A stretch of 35,064 nt of DNA, taken from positions 1 to 35,064 of the forward strand of contig CANJBZ010000041.1 in NCBI GenBank assembly GCA_947473475.1, given 5' to 3'. Source of the DNA: Alphaproteobacteria bacterium (GTDB lineage: Bacteria; Pseudomonadota; Alphaproteobacteria; Micropepsales; Micropepsaceae). Under the pieces are notes generated by a model. The model worked only from the letters and a program-made list of their open reading frames with translations, made no database searches and was not told the origin of the DNA. Below, piece by piece: positions 24,653 through 32,923 of this stretch; within the stretch, counting starts at the first letter, position 1; every line of letters starts with the position of its first letter. Position numbers and translations under genes: made by a program.

Positions 24653-26206
24653 TTGCCGCGCGAGGGGGACGAGTCCGGCGGAAGCGAAGAGGGACTGCTC
24701 ACCGCTTCGGAGGCGCACGGTGACAGCCTAGATTCGGAATTGGTCTCGCCCCTGCTGGCTCAGGTGCTTGCGGGTTCGACCGGTCGCGCGGAATTGGACG
24801 CGGCGGAAATCCTGGAGGAATTGCGCGGCTTGTCAGGCGCGGATCTGCCGCGCTTTGCCGGCGGCAAGAGAACCATCCTTGCCGCTCTGGATGTCGAAGT
24901 CGCCCGCATCGATGCGCTGCTTTCCGATCAGGTCAACGCGATTCTGCACGCGCCCGAATTCCAACAGTTGGAGGCGGGCTGGCGCGGACTAAAATATTTG
25001 ACCGATTCCGCTTCCGGGATCGACGGGGCGAAAGTGCGCTTCCTGGCATTGTCCTGGAACGAACTGGTCCGCGATCTGGAGCGTGCTGCCGATTTCGATC
25101 AGAGCAAGCTCTTCAATAAGGTCTATTCGGAGGAGTTCGGCATGCCGGGCGGCGAGCCCTTCGGACTCATTGTTGCCGACTATGCCGTGCAACATCTGCG
25201 CAGCCAGGATCACCCCACAGACGATGTGACCGCGCTCAAGAATCTCGCCGCCGTCGGGGCGGCGGCTTTTACCCCCATTGTTCTCGGTGTCGCTCCGAGC
25301 GTCTTCCAGCTCGATAGTTTTCGAGAACTCGGACGGCCGATCGACGTCCGATCGATCTTCCGCAGCACGGAATATCAACGCTGGAACGCGATGCGCGAAG
25401 GGCCGGATATGAATTTCATCGGCCTGACCATGCCGCGCATTCTGATGCGCCTGCCCTATGGCGACGACAATACCCGTACCGACAGCTTTCGCTTCACGGA
25501 AGCGGTGCATGCCAAGAATGGCAAGAGCTATCTGTGGGGTAATGCGGCTTTCGCCTTTGCCGGCGTCGTATTGCGCGCCTTCGGCGATTCGGGGTGGTTT
25601 GCCGACATAAGAGGCGCGCCGCGCGACGAAATTCGCGCAGGGCTCGTGACCGACATCCCGGTTCCCTATTTCCGCACCGACAAGCCTTGGATTGCCGTCA
25701 AACCGTCGACCGAATGTTTGATCTCGGACACGCATGAAAAGGATCTCACCGAATTCGGATTTACCGTCCTGCGCAAAGTCCCTTTGACGAATTATTCGGT
25801 CTTCAATGAGTGCCAATCCATTAAGCTCCCGGTGCGCTATGACGGCGCGATGGCGGCGGCAAATGCGCGGATGAGCGCGATGCTGCAATATACGCTATGC
25901 GTATCGCGGTTCGCGCATTTCATCAAAGTGATGGGGCGGGAAAAGGTCGGATCGGTCGTCACCGCCGAGGAATGCGAGTCGTTTCTGCAGCGATGGCTTA
26001 CCAATTACTGCGAAGCGAGCGACGGCTCGTCCATGGAGATCAAAGCACGCTATCCCCTGAGGGAAGGCATTGTCGAAGTGAAAAATGTTCCCGGCAAACC
26101 CGGCTCCTACAGCTGCAATATTTTCCTGCGGCCGCACTTTCAGCTGGACGATATAACCGCCGGATTCAAACTGGTGACTGAACTTGCGCCTGCGTCGCGA
26201 CCCTGA
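24653..26206 (+). CDS. Second TssC-like sheath protein (TssC40-like)
   Basis: This 517-residue paralogue of TssC shares the core of the first copy (SDQVNAILHAPEFQQLEAGWRGLKYLTD, FDQSKLFNKVYSEEFGMPGGEPFGL, LTMPRILMRLPYGD, KARYPLREGIVEVKNVPGKPGSYSCN) but has a different acidic N-terminus (MPREGDESGGSEEGLLTASE). Tandem tssC genes are known from the Agrobacterium/Rhizobium imp locus (TssC41 and TssC40). TTG 24653 is used, with AGAGG seven bases upstream; no ATG precedes the conserved part. Whether it forms mixed sheaths, caps an end or helps assembly is unknown. The first-copy helix resembling the ClpV-recognised one is not obvious here. Confidence 0.93.
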   Translation: MPREGDESGGSEEGLLTASEAHGDSLDSELVSPLLAQVLAGSTGRAELDAAEILEELRGLSGADLPRFAGGKRTILAALDVEVARIDALLSDQVNAILHAPEFQQLEAGWRGLKYLTDSASGIDGAKVRFLALSWNELVRDLERAADFDQSKLFNKVYSEEFGMPGGEPFGLIVADYAVQHLRSQDHPTDDVTALKNLAAVGAAAFTPIVLGVAPSVFQLDSFRELGRPIDVRSIFRSTEYQRWNAMREGPDMNFIGLTMPRILMRLPYGDDNTRTDSFRFTEAVHAKNGKSYLWGNAAFAFAGVVLRAFGDSGWFADIRGAPRDEIRAGLVTDIPVPYFRTDKPWIAVKPSTECLISDTHEKDLTEFGFTVLRKVPLTNYSVFNECQSIKLPVRYDGAMAAANARMSAMLQYTLCVSRFAHFIKVMGREKVGSVVTAEECESFLQRWLTNYCEASDGSSMEIKARYPLREGIVEVKNVPGKPGSYSCNIFLRPHFQLDDITAGFKLVTELAPASRP

Positions 26207-26229
26207 CGGCAGGATGGGAAGGAAACGGC

Positions 26230-27030
26230 ATGACTTCGGAATGGCAGAACCTGTGGGCCGCCGGCCGCCTCGACGAGGCGATTGCCGCGATGAACGGCGA
26301 AGTCCGGAAGAATCCCACCGACATCGACAGACGGGCCATCCTCGCCGAGCTGCTCAGCTTTGCCGGCAATCTTGAGCGGGCCGATACGATCCTTGCCTCG
26401 ATCGAGGCGATCGATCCGCGCGCAGCGGTCGGCGTGTCGCTGTTTCGCCAGCTCGTGCGCGCGGAACAGGCCCGGCAGCAATTTTGGTCCGAGGGCCGCG
26501 TCCCGGAATTTCTGGCAATGCCTGAGGGATCGGTCGAATGCGAACTCAAAGCGGCGGTCGCATGGCGGGCCGGAGCCTTGGTCGAGGCCGCGGCGTTGGC
26601 GGCCGAAGGCGAATCGCTGCGGCCCAAATCTGCCGGTACGCTCGACAATGTGGCCTTCGACGATTTTCGCGACCTGGACGATCTGACGGGAGCGCATTTC
26701 GAAGTGCTCACCTCTACCGGAAAGTATTTTTGGGTTCCCGTTGCGCGGGTGAGCAGCATCGAATTCCGCGCCCCCGAACGGCGCCGCGACCTGTTGTGGC
26801 GGCGCGCGGCCATGTCCGTCATCGGCGGTCCGGACGGCGAAGTGTTCATTCCAACAATTTATGCCGCGCCGGCCCAAGATATCGACGCGCAGTACCGCCT
26901 TGGCCGCACAACCGATTTCGCCGGACCGGAAAATGGACCGATGACCGGCAAAGGGCTGCGCAGTTTCCTTGTTGGCGAAGACAGCAAAACGGTTCTGGAA
27001 CTCGGCAAGATCGAATTTTCGCGCCCATGA
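26230..27030 (+). CDS. tagJ: T6SS accessory protein TagJ (ImpE family)
   Basis: The 266-residue protein matches ImpE/TagJ. It has an N-terminal TPR-like helical part (WQNLWAAGRLDEAIAAMNGEVRKNPTDIDRRAILAELLSFAGNLERAD) and a C-terminal domain with FDDFRDLDDLTGAHFEVLTSTGKYFWVPVARVSSIEF and RDLLWRRAAMSVIGG. TagJ binds TssB and in some systems helps ClpV recruitment. ATG 26230 has GGAAGGAAAC upstream. Its stop overlaps the tssE start (ATGA). Confidence 0.93.
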   Translation: MTSEWQNLWAAGRLDEAIAAMNGEVRKNPTDIDRRAILAELLSFAGNLERADTILASIEAIDPRAAVGVSLFRQLVRAEQARQQFWSEGRVPEFLAMPEGSVECELKAAVAWRAGALVEAAALAAEGESLRPKSAGTLDNVAFDDFRDLDDLTGAHFEVLTSTGKYFWVPVARVSSIEFRAPERRRDLLWRRAAMSVIGGPDGEVFIPTIYAAPAQDIDAQYRLGRTTDFAGPENGPMTGKGLRSFLVGEDSKTVLELGKIEFSRP

Positions 27031-27512
27031 CGGACGACGTGCCGCTGCTCGCTTCCGTGCTGGATCGCTTGCTCGACGAGCGGCCCGATCTCAGACACGA
27101 CCCTGTCCGCAACCGGGCGCAGAATCTGCTCACCTTGCGCAATGCGGTGCGGCGGGATCTGGAAGCATTGCTGAACTGCCGTGTCCGCTGCATCTCGCCG
27201 CCGGAGAACCTGGACGAATTGCAGGTTTCTCTTGTGGAGTATGGCGTCCCCGACTTTCTTTCGGCCAATGCCGGGTCGGACGAAGCGCGCGAAGGATTTC
27301 GCCGCGCGGTGGAAAGGGCAATCCGGCGCTTTGAGCCGCGGTTCAAGACCGTCAAGGTCGAACTGGCCGAGGACCCGGCTCAGATCGACCGGTCTTTACG
27401 TTTGCGAATCCATGCCTTGATGTATGCCGAGCCCGCGCCGGAACATATCAGCTTCGACATGCAGCACGATCCGGCCACCAATCTCTTCACGGTGCGCAGA
27501 CGCGATGGTTGA
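27027..27512 (+). CDS. tssE: T6SS baseplate protein TssE (gp25-like)
   Basis: The 161-residue protein is a gp25-like baseplate protein: LASVLDRLLDERPD, NLLTLRNAVRRDLEALLNCR, LQVSLVEYGVPDFLS, and the C-terminal ISFDMQHDPATNLFTVRR. It initiates sheath polymerisation with TssF/G/K. The start ATG overlaps the tagJ stop by four bases (ATGA) and the stop overlaps the tssF start by eight (ATGGTTGA). A longer frame upstream is not family sequence. Confidence 0.95.
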   Translation: MTDDVPLLASVLDRLLDERPDLRHDPVRNRAQNLLTLRNAVRRDLEALLNCRVRCISPPENLDELQVSLVEYGVPDFLSANAGSDEAREGFRRAVERAIRRFEPRFKTVKVELAEDPAQIDRSLRLRIHALMYAEPAPEHISFDMQHDPATNLFTVRRRDG

Positions 27513-29319
27513 CGAACTGCTCTCCTACTATCAGCGCGAACTTTCCTACCTCCGCAAGCTGGGAGCGGAATTCGCGGAAACCCATCCCAAGATTGCAGGC
27601 CGGCTTAGGCTTGCGGCTGACGTAGCCGAAGACCCGCATGTCTCGCGCCTGCTGGAAGGCGTCGCGTTTCTGAATGCGCGAATTCGGCACAAACTTGACG
27701 ACGAATTCCCCGAACTCACAAACGCACTGCTTGGCCAGCTTTATCCGCATTATCTCGCGCCGATCCCCTCAATGAGCATCGTTCAGTTCCGGCCTTCGCT
27801 TGAACTGAACGAAGGCGTCCGGCTGAAAGCCGGCACGGAAATCGACACCGAAGCGGTTCAAGGAGAGACCTGCCGCTTCCGGACGGCGCAGGAATTCACG
27901 TTGTGGCCCATTGAAATCGAAGCCGCTTCGCTGAGCGGCCGGCCACTGATCGGCCCTGCCAATCCGAACGCGCCGGGTTCTGCCGCCGTGCTCAGGCTGT
28001 CGCTGCGCTGCGTTGCGCCCGAATTGACGTTCACCCAACTGGGGCCCAATTCGCTGCGGTTCTATTTGCGGGGAAGCTCGGCCGCGCAGCTCTACGAACT
28101 GATTTTCAACAACACGGTATCGGTGGCGCTGGCCGATTCGACGACCGACCCCAAGCCCGTTCTGCTGCCGCCCGCATGCATCCTGCCAGCCGGTTTCGGC
28201 GAAGACGAAGGCGTGCTTCCGTATCAGGCCCGGTCCTCGGCGGGATACCGTCTTCTTACGGAATATTTCGCTTTCCCGGAAAAATTCCTGTTCTTCGAGG
28301 TGAGCAATCTCGCAGCCAAACTGCTCGTTTCGGGGGGGCGCAAACTCGACCTGTATATTTATCTCAGCCGCACCGTCCCGGAATTGGAGCGCGGCGTTTC
28401 CGTGGAATCCTTTGCGCTTGGATGCGTCCCGGCGGTCAACCTCTTCCGCCAGCGCGCCGAACCCGTGCTGTTGACCGAAACCGAGGCCGAATACCACATT
28501 GTTCCCGACAGCAGGCGTCCCGCCTCCCTGGAAATCTATTCCATAGACCGCGTATCGGCGACCTCGCAGACCGGTGAGATAGCGGCGTATGCACCGTTTT
28601 TCGGACTCAAACATGCTGGCGCCATCCGGCATGAAGCGCGTTTCTGGCACGCGACCCGGCGTCCCAGCGAAGGGCGCGATCGGGGAACGGAGATGTATCT
28701 CTCGCTGGTCGATCTCGACGGCGATCCCTTTATTCCCGCCGACTGGGTCGCAACCGTCGAGACGACTTGTTTCAATCGCGACTTGCCCGCCAAACTGCCC
28801 TTTGGTGGGGGCCATCCTTATCTTCGCCTCGTTCAGGAAAGTCCCGCCGTTGCTTCCATACAGTGTCTGACGCAGCCGACGGCGACACTACGGCTGCCGA
28901 GCCGAAAAGAGGGCGCTTGGCGGCTGATTTCCCACCTGACGCTCAACCACCTCTCCTTGACGGACCAGCAGAACGGCGCGGAATCGCTGCGGGAAATTCT
29001 GCGCCTCTACGATTTTCGCGACGCGCCGGAAACCCGGGCCATGATCGACACCATCGTCAGCGTGCGGGCGACCCGCGGCCTGGCCCGGGCGCCGGATCCC
29101 TCCATGGGCGCCCTTTGCCGCGGGCTCGATGTCGCCATTCAGTTTGACGACAATCGCACTTCCGGGGCCGGCATATTCCTCTTGGCGGCGGTGATGGACC
29201 GTTTCATCGCCCATTACGCCTCGATCAATTCCTTCACCCGTTTGACGGCGACGCTTAAGGGCCGCTCAGGAGTGTATTGCACATGGCCGCCACGGGCCGG
29301 AGACCTCCAGCTTCTCTGA
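27505..29319 (+). CDS. tssF: T6SS baseplate protein TssF
   Basis: The 604-residue protein is TssF (ImpG/VasA): MVDELLSYYQRELSYLRKLGAEFAETHPKIAGRL is the diagnostic start, with LLEGVAFLNARIRHKLDDEFPELTNALLGQLYPHYLAPIPSM next. The C-terminal GAESLREILRLYDF segment is also typical. TssF and TssG form the baseplate wedge. ATG 27505 overlaps the tssE stop by eight bases; earlier in-frame residues belong to tssE reading frames. It overlaps tssG by 37 bp. Confidence 0.96.
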   Translation: MVDELLSYYQRELSYLRKLGAEFAETHPKIAGRLRLAADVAEDPHVSRLLEGVAFLNARIRHKLDDEFPELTNALLGQLYPHYLAPIPSMSIVQFRPSLELNEGVRLKAGTEIDTEAVQGETCRFRTAQEFTLWPIEIEAASLSGRPLIGPANPNAPGSAAVLRLSLRCVAPELTFTQLGPNSLRFYLRGSSAAQLYELIFNNTVSVALADSTTDPKPVLLPPACILPAGFGEDEGVLPYQARSSAGYRLLTEYFAFPEKFLFFEVSNLAAKLLVSGGRKLDLYIYLSRTVPELERGVSVESFALGCVPAVNLFRQRAEPVLLTETEAEYHIVPDSRRPASLEIYSIDRVSATSQTGEIAAYAPFFGLKHAGAIRHEARFWHATRRPSEGRDRGTEMYLSLVDLDGDPFIPADWVATVETTCFNRDLPAKLPFGGGHPYLRLVQESPAVASIQCLTQPTATLRLPSRKEGAWRLISHLTLNHLSLTDQQNGAESLREILRLYDFRDAPETRAMIDTIVSVRATRGLARAPDPSMGALCRGLDVAIQFDDNRTSGAGIFLLAAVMDRFIAHYASINSFTRLTATLKGRSGVYCTWPPRAGDLQLL

Positions 29320-30332
29320 TCGAAACGCTGCGGGAATCGCCGGAGCGATTTGAGTTCGTTCAGGCCCTGCGTGTGCTGGAGCGCGCCGCGTCGTCACGAG
29401 CGGCAAAGCCAGGGCGCGTGGGCTCCGACGCCTCGCCGCAGCAGGAATTTGTCTTTTTGCGCACGGCATTGGAGATGGCGTTTCCCGCGGGTGAAGTCGC
29501 CGGTTTCAACGAGAATGGGAGCAAGCGTCCGGAAATGGACGTCGCGGTGATGGGCTTGAACGGTCCAAGCGGCGTTCTGCCCGGTTACTATTCGCAGCTC
29601 GTGCTGGAAGCCTTACGCGACAAAAATACGGCGCTGCGCGACTTTCTCGATATTTTCAATCACCGCGCATTGTCGCTGTTTGCGCGCGCTATCGAAAAAT
29701 ACCGGCTGCCGCTCGCTTACGAAGCAGCCGGCGACGACGTCTTGGACGCCATCAGCGGCGCACTCTACGCGCTGATCGGCTTCGGCGAACCGATGCTACA
29801 GCGCCGTCAGGCCGCTCCCGATGCTGTGCTGCTATTCTATTCTGGTCACTTGGCGCGAAGCACCCGCCCAGCTGGCGCGCTGGGCCAAATTCTGTCCGAC
29901 TATTTCGACCGCCCGGTCAGCATCGCCCAGTTTCAAGGCCGCTGGGTCAGCTTACCGAGCACGGAACAGACCCAGCTCGGCGGACGGTGCGGCAACTACG
30001 CCCAACTCGGCGTAAGCACCATCGTGGGCGCGCGCATTTTCGATGTACAGGGTTCGTTCCGCGTCCGATTGGGACCTCTCGACTACGAGCAATTCCTGGA
30101 TTTCATGCCGGACGGGGCACAGATGGCGGAGCTTTCCGCTCTGACGCGCACCTACGCCGGCCCCGCCCTGAGCTTCGATGTGCAATTGACGTTGCGCGCC
30201 GATGCGATACCGCCCTTGCGGCTTACCGGCGACAGACGAACCGGCCCGCGCCTCGGCTGGAACACCTGGCTCCCGACGGGCTACACGCGCGACGATGCAG
30301 ATAACGCCGTTTTCCGGGTCGAGTCGATATGA
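29283..30332 (+). CDS. tssG: T6SS baseplate protein TssG
   Basis: The 349-residue protein is TssG (ImpH/VasB): FEFVQALRVLER start, VAVMGLNGPSGVLPGYYSQLVLEALRDKN, DFLDIFNHRALSLFARAIEKYRLPLAYE, and the C-terminal GPRLGWNTWLPTG. ATG 29283 is chosen, with AGGAG about ten bases upstream; TTG 29277 is a possible alternative two codons earlier. The gene overlaps tssF by 37 bp and ends the tss operon. A 71-codon ORF that starts on the tssG stop (ATGA, 30329-30544) is considered doubtful. Confidence 0.95.
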   Translation: MAATGRRPPASLIETLRESPERFEFVQALRVLERAASSRAAKPGRVGSDASPQQEFVFLRTALEMAFPAGEVAGFNENGSKRPEMDVAVMGLNGPSGVLPGYYSQLVLEALRDKNTALRDFLDIFNHRALSLFARAIEKYRLPLAYEAAGDDVLDAISGALYALIGFGEPMLQRRQAAPDAVLLFYSGHLARSTRPAGALGQILSDYFDRPVSIAQFQGRWVSLPSTEQTQLGGRCGNYAQLGVSTIVGARIFDVQGSFRVRLGPLDYEQFLDFMPDGAQMAELSALTRTYAGPALSFDVQLTLRADAIPPLRLTGDRRTGPRLGWNTWLPTGYTRDDADNAVFRVESI

Positions 30333-30627
30333 AGCGCCCTTACGAAGATGAGAATGACCGTCATGTTTTCTCTGCCACATGCCTCCTATATATTGCCGCT
30401 TTCGCGAATTCTTGGAGCGAGCGGCGCTACGCAGGAACGTTTGACAAACACCCCGCCGTCTCGCTCAGGTTTTCTGCCCCCGGTCCGGCATTTCCCATAA
30501 CAGAGCAATGCGAGATGGCCGGGCCTATTTTTGCGGGGCAATAGCTACTGTCGGCGCCGCACCTTGCCGTTGCGCTTGCCGTCTTTATACAAGCCGCTTT
30601 GCAGCGGCGGAAAGGTAACCAGTCGAC
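30333..30627. other. Intergenic region between tssG and the methyltransferase gene
   Basis: This 295-bp stretch holds no recognised gene. A 71-codon ORF from ATG 30329, overlapping the tssG stop as ATGA, has no family features. A TTGACA at 30441-30446 has no good -10 at 17 bp. TTATAC (30585-30590) with CCTTGC (30562-30567) at 17 bp could be a weak promoter for the methyltransferase gene. No terminator hairpin with a T-run was seen. Confidence 0.3.
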
Positions 30628-32172
30628 ATGGACAAGTGGGGCGGCGGGTATGTTACCGATATTCCGTATATGGAGGGATTTTATTCATCGCAGTCGCCGC
30701 AACATTTGGCGCTCGCGGCGGTCCTAAACGGATTCCAAGCGCCCAATCTCAACAGCGGTTTCGCTTATTGCGAACTGGGCTGCGGCCGAGGGCTTACCAG
30801 CCTGATGTTTGCCGCCGCCAATCCCGAAGCGGAATTTCACGCCATCGACTTTCAGCCCGCGCATATTGCTCACGCGCGTGAACGAGCCGGCGCCGCCGAG
30901 CTGCGCAACATCACGTTTCACGAGCGCAGCTTTGAGGACTTGCTGAGCCCCGGCGCGCCCGACCTTCCGATGTTCGACGTCGTCACAATGCATGGCGTCT
31001 GGAGCTGGATTGCTCCTTCTCTTCAGGTCGCCATCACCGAATTCCTGAATCGCAAGCTCAAGCCCGGCGGCCTTGTTTATGTCAGCTACAACACGATGCC
31101 TGCATGGCTGCCGATGCAGCCTCTCCAGCGTGTTCTGAAAGAACTTTCCGCACTTTCGCCAGGCCGCAGCGATCAGGCGATCGATCATGCGATTGCCATG
31201 CTCAAGCGCCTGACCGAAGCGAACATCATACCGCCAATTCTTCATGGCGGCGTAAAGCGCATCACGAACTCGCCTGCCTCTCTAGTCGGCCCGTATTTGG
31301 CGCACGAATACCTGAACGATTATTGGCGCCCCGTTTACCATATCGATGTCGTGAGGGCATTGAGCGCGGCTAAGCTGAGTTTTGCGGCATCAACCGAGTT
31401 GTTGAAAAATTTTACAAATCTCTGCGTTACCGAGGCCCAGCAGAAAGTGCTTGCCGAGATTCCCACACCGGAACTGCGCGAGACGCTTAAGGACTATTGC
31501 GTCAACGATTGGCTGCGCCAGGACGTATTCGTTCGTGGTGCGCGCCGCATGTCGGAGGCGGAGCGCAACGCGCAGCTTGAAGCAATGACGCTTGTTTTGC
31601 AGCGTCCAGCACCCGAGGTTGTCGACATTCATCGCCCCGACGGTTCGGTCTGGCGGCCGTCACCGGAAGCCTATGCGAAGTTCATTGCCGCTCTTGAAAC
31701 TAGGCCGCACAGCGTTCGCGAGTTGCTGTCGCTTCCCGGTCTGCCGATAGCACATGGTGTCCGTCCGGTTGAACTCGTTGGCGTCCTTATTGGGACCGGC
31801 CTTGCAGCGCCGTTCCAGCAGCCCAGCACTGAGGCTCAACAGGCATGCGATCGCCTGAACCGAACGATCGAAACCGCAAGCGCATTTTCCTCGCCGCAAG
31901 GAGTGACGGTTGCGCTGGCCTCGCTCAAGGGAGGAATGACGCTGGGCGCCGGCGAATTCAACTTATACATGACGGCACGCCAGGGCGGGCAGCTCAATTC
32001 GGATCAGCTGGCCGCACGATATGTCGCGCTTTGCAAACACAATGGCGGCCATCCCATTATCGATGACAAAACCGTAGAGGACGAAGCTGAAGCCCATGCG
32101 GCGGCGGCACGCGACTACGCAGTGAAAATACAGCGGCTCATTCCCCTCTGGCATTTAATCGGAATGATTTAA
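30628..32172 (+). CDS. SAM-dependent methyltransferase, protein-lysine methyltransferase (PKMT)-like
   Basis: The 514-residue protein has an N-terminal class I methyltransferase domain: YVTDIPYMEGFYSSQSP, SAM motif I CELGCGRG (48-55), AIDFQPAHIAHAR, and VTMHGVWSWI. A middle domain follows (about 210-310, with YLAHEYLNDYWRPVYHIDV), characteristic of the family formerly called methyltransferase regulatory domain, and then a C-terminal region. The same three-part architecture occurs in the rickettsial PKMT1/PKMT2 enzymes that methylate lysines of outer-membrane protein OmpB. ATG 30628 fits the family start; the ribosome site (GGAAAGG) is somewhat far. It lies 295 bp after tssG in the same direction, so it may be a T6SS accessory, an effector or an unrelated neighbour. 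Target unknown. Confidence 0.8.
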   Translation: MDKWGGGYVTDIPYMEGFYSSQSPQHLALAAVLNGFQAPNLNSGFAYCELGCGRGLTSLMFAAANPEAEFHAIDFQPAHIAHARERAGAAELRNITFHERSFEDLLSPGAPDLPMFDVVTMHGVWSWIAPSLQVAITEFLNRKLKPGGLVYVSYNTMPAWLPMQPLQRVLKELSALSPGRSDQAIDHAIAMLKRLTEANIIPPILHGGVKRITNSPASLVGPYLAHEYLNDYWRPVYHIDVVRALSAAKLSFAASTELLKNFTNLCVTEAQQKVLAEIPTPELRETLKDYCVNDWLRQDVFVRGARRMSEAERNAQLEAMTLVLQRPAPEVVDIHRPDGSVWRPSPEAYAKFIAALETRPHSVRELLSLPGLPIAHGVRPVELVGVLIGTGLAAPFQQPSTEAQQACDRLNRTIETASAFSSPQGVTVALASLKGGMTLGAGEFNLYMTARQGGQLNSDQLAARYVALCKHNGGHPIIDDKTVEDEAEAHAAAARDYAVKIQRLIPLWHLIGMI

Positions 32173-32182
32173 CATTCACGAA

Positions 32183-32437
32183 TTATGCGGTTGTCATGGA
32201 CCGTGCTTCCCTTACCAAACGCGACGGCACATCCAGTCTACCGTCGTCGAAGAGTGTGAAAAATCTACCACCGGTGATCGACGCCTCGCTTCCAAGACAG
32301 GAAAGAGGACGCTGTATCGATAGAAGACCGGGGGGCACCTCCGCGATGCTCAGATCGCGCGTTGACAGCACGCCGGGCACCCAATTTCTAAAGAAGTTCT
32401 TTAGCATCTGGGCACGTGTGCGAGAATAGTCCCGCAT
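32183..32437 (-). CDS. Small unrecognised ORF, possibly an immunity or antitoxin gene, or spurious
   Basis: An 84-codon minus-strand ORF faces the toxin-like gene head to head. Its second half (STRDLSIAEVPPGLLSIQRP, then GRFFTLFDDGRLDVPSR) has the look of protein sequence, but I recognise no family. An inner ATG gives 74 residues. The start region overlaps a perfect 17-bp palindrome. Another 77-codon ORF overlaps on the + strand (32196-32429), so the coding strand is uncertain. Position next to a toxin-like gene makes an immunity role conceivable, but nothing in the sequence proves it. Confidence 0.25.
   Translation of the reverse strand: MRDYSRTRAQMLKNFFRNWVPGVLSTRDLSIAEVPPGLLSIQRPLSCLGSEASITGGRFFTLFDDGRLDVPSRLVREARSMTTA
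32388..32404. repeat. Perfect 17-bp palindrome upstream of toxin-like gene
   Basis: CTAAAGAA-G-TTCTTTAG is a perfect inverted repeat with 8-bp arms and a 1-bp centre, 60 bp upstream of the toxin-like ATG. It could be an operator for a small repressor or a by-product of coding sequence on the minus strand (the MLKNFF codons). Confidence 0.5.
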
Positions 32438-32464
32438 TCTGGAAAGCTAAGGTCACCCACTGCG

Positions 32465-32923
32465 ATGAGCCCTACGATCACCGAATATCTTCGAACCGCG
32501 ATGGGCCTCCCATCGGCACCCATTGTTCTGAGCGGTCTTGATGTGGCTGCCAACTATTTCGACGAAATTCTTCACGAGGATCCGAGTAAGTGGGTCAACT
32601 ATCTGAAGGGAATCGACTTCCATCACCCGGTTTCCAAGGTTCTGCTCGCACAGGGGCATGAATTGATCCGCCACATGCCAGAAGACGGGCGGCCAAAGCC
32701 CTTTCTGTATTTCACCAATGTAGGCGAATCTCCGATGCGAACGGGGACTAACTTCCCGGCGGTGATCTTCGAACGTTATTGCGTCACATCGGGAATCTGG
32801 GCGCTCCGATCGCGCGCGAGTTCGATCTCCTTTGGTGCGAGTGATCGAGTTAGCCGCCCGGGTGGCGCAATTCAGTACATTCTCCCAGCTACGCAGTTCA
32901 CGTCGTTGAAGCGCATCTCCTAG
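32465..32923 (+). CDS. Orphan polymorphic-toxin-like protein (type 46-like toxin domain)
   Basis: The 152-residue protein looks like a free-standing C-terminal toxin domain. The pattern YLKGIDFHHPVSKVLL, then HELIRHMP, PFLYFTNVGESPMRTG, ERYCV, WALRSRASS and a final PGGAIQYILP follows the order I know from polymorphic toxin type 46 domains. These have GIDFxxPV, GNYFxxxG, an L-x-S-T-A/R-A segment and GGGTQYF. The usual STAA is SRAS here, a notable difference. Such domains normally sit at the end of Rhs, hemagglutinin or PAAR proteins; here only about 45 residues precede the domain and no trafficking domain is seen. Codon usage in this frame is regular and the reading frame ends just after the domain. 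The ribosome site is poor (AAGG 12-13 bases upstream). The overlapping minus-strand ORF 32453-33079 is rejected. Inference: a relic of, or cargo for, the adjacent T6SS or the integrase island. Confidence 0.5.
   Translation: MSPTITEYLRTAMGLPSAPIVLSGLDVAANYFDEILHEDPSKWVNYLKGIDFHHPVSKVLLAQGHELIRHMPEDGRPKPFLYFTNVGESPMRTGTNFPAVIFERYCVTSGIWALRSRASSISFGASDRVSRPGGAIQYILPATQFTSLKRIS

Noticed and set aside
23293-24702. 469-codon minus-strand frame across tssC
   Set aside because: Antisense shadow of a confident tssC gene.
30441-30446. TTGACA as promoter -35 for the methyltransferase gene
   Set aside because: No acceptable -10 at 16-18 bp; the nearest is CTCAGG.
30329-30544. 71-codon ORF starting on the tssG stop codon
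   Set aside because: Only the ATGA overlap supports it; composition is irregular and no family or domain is recognisable.
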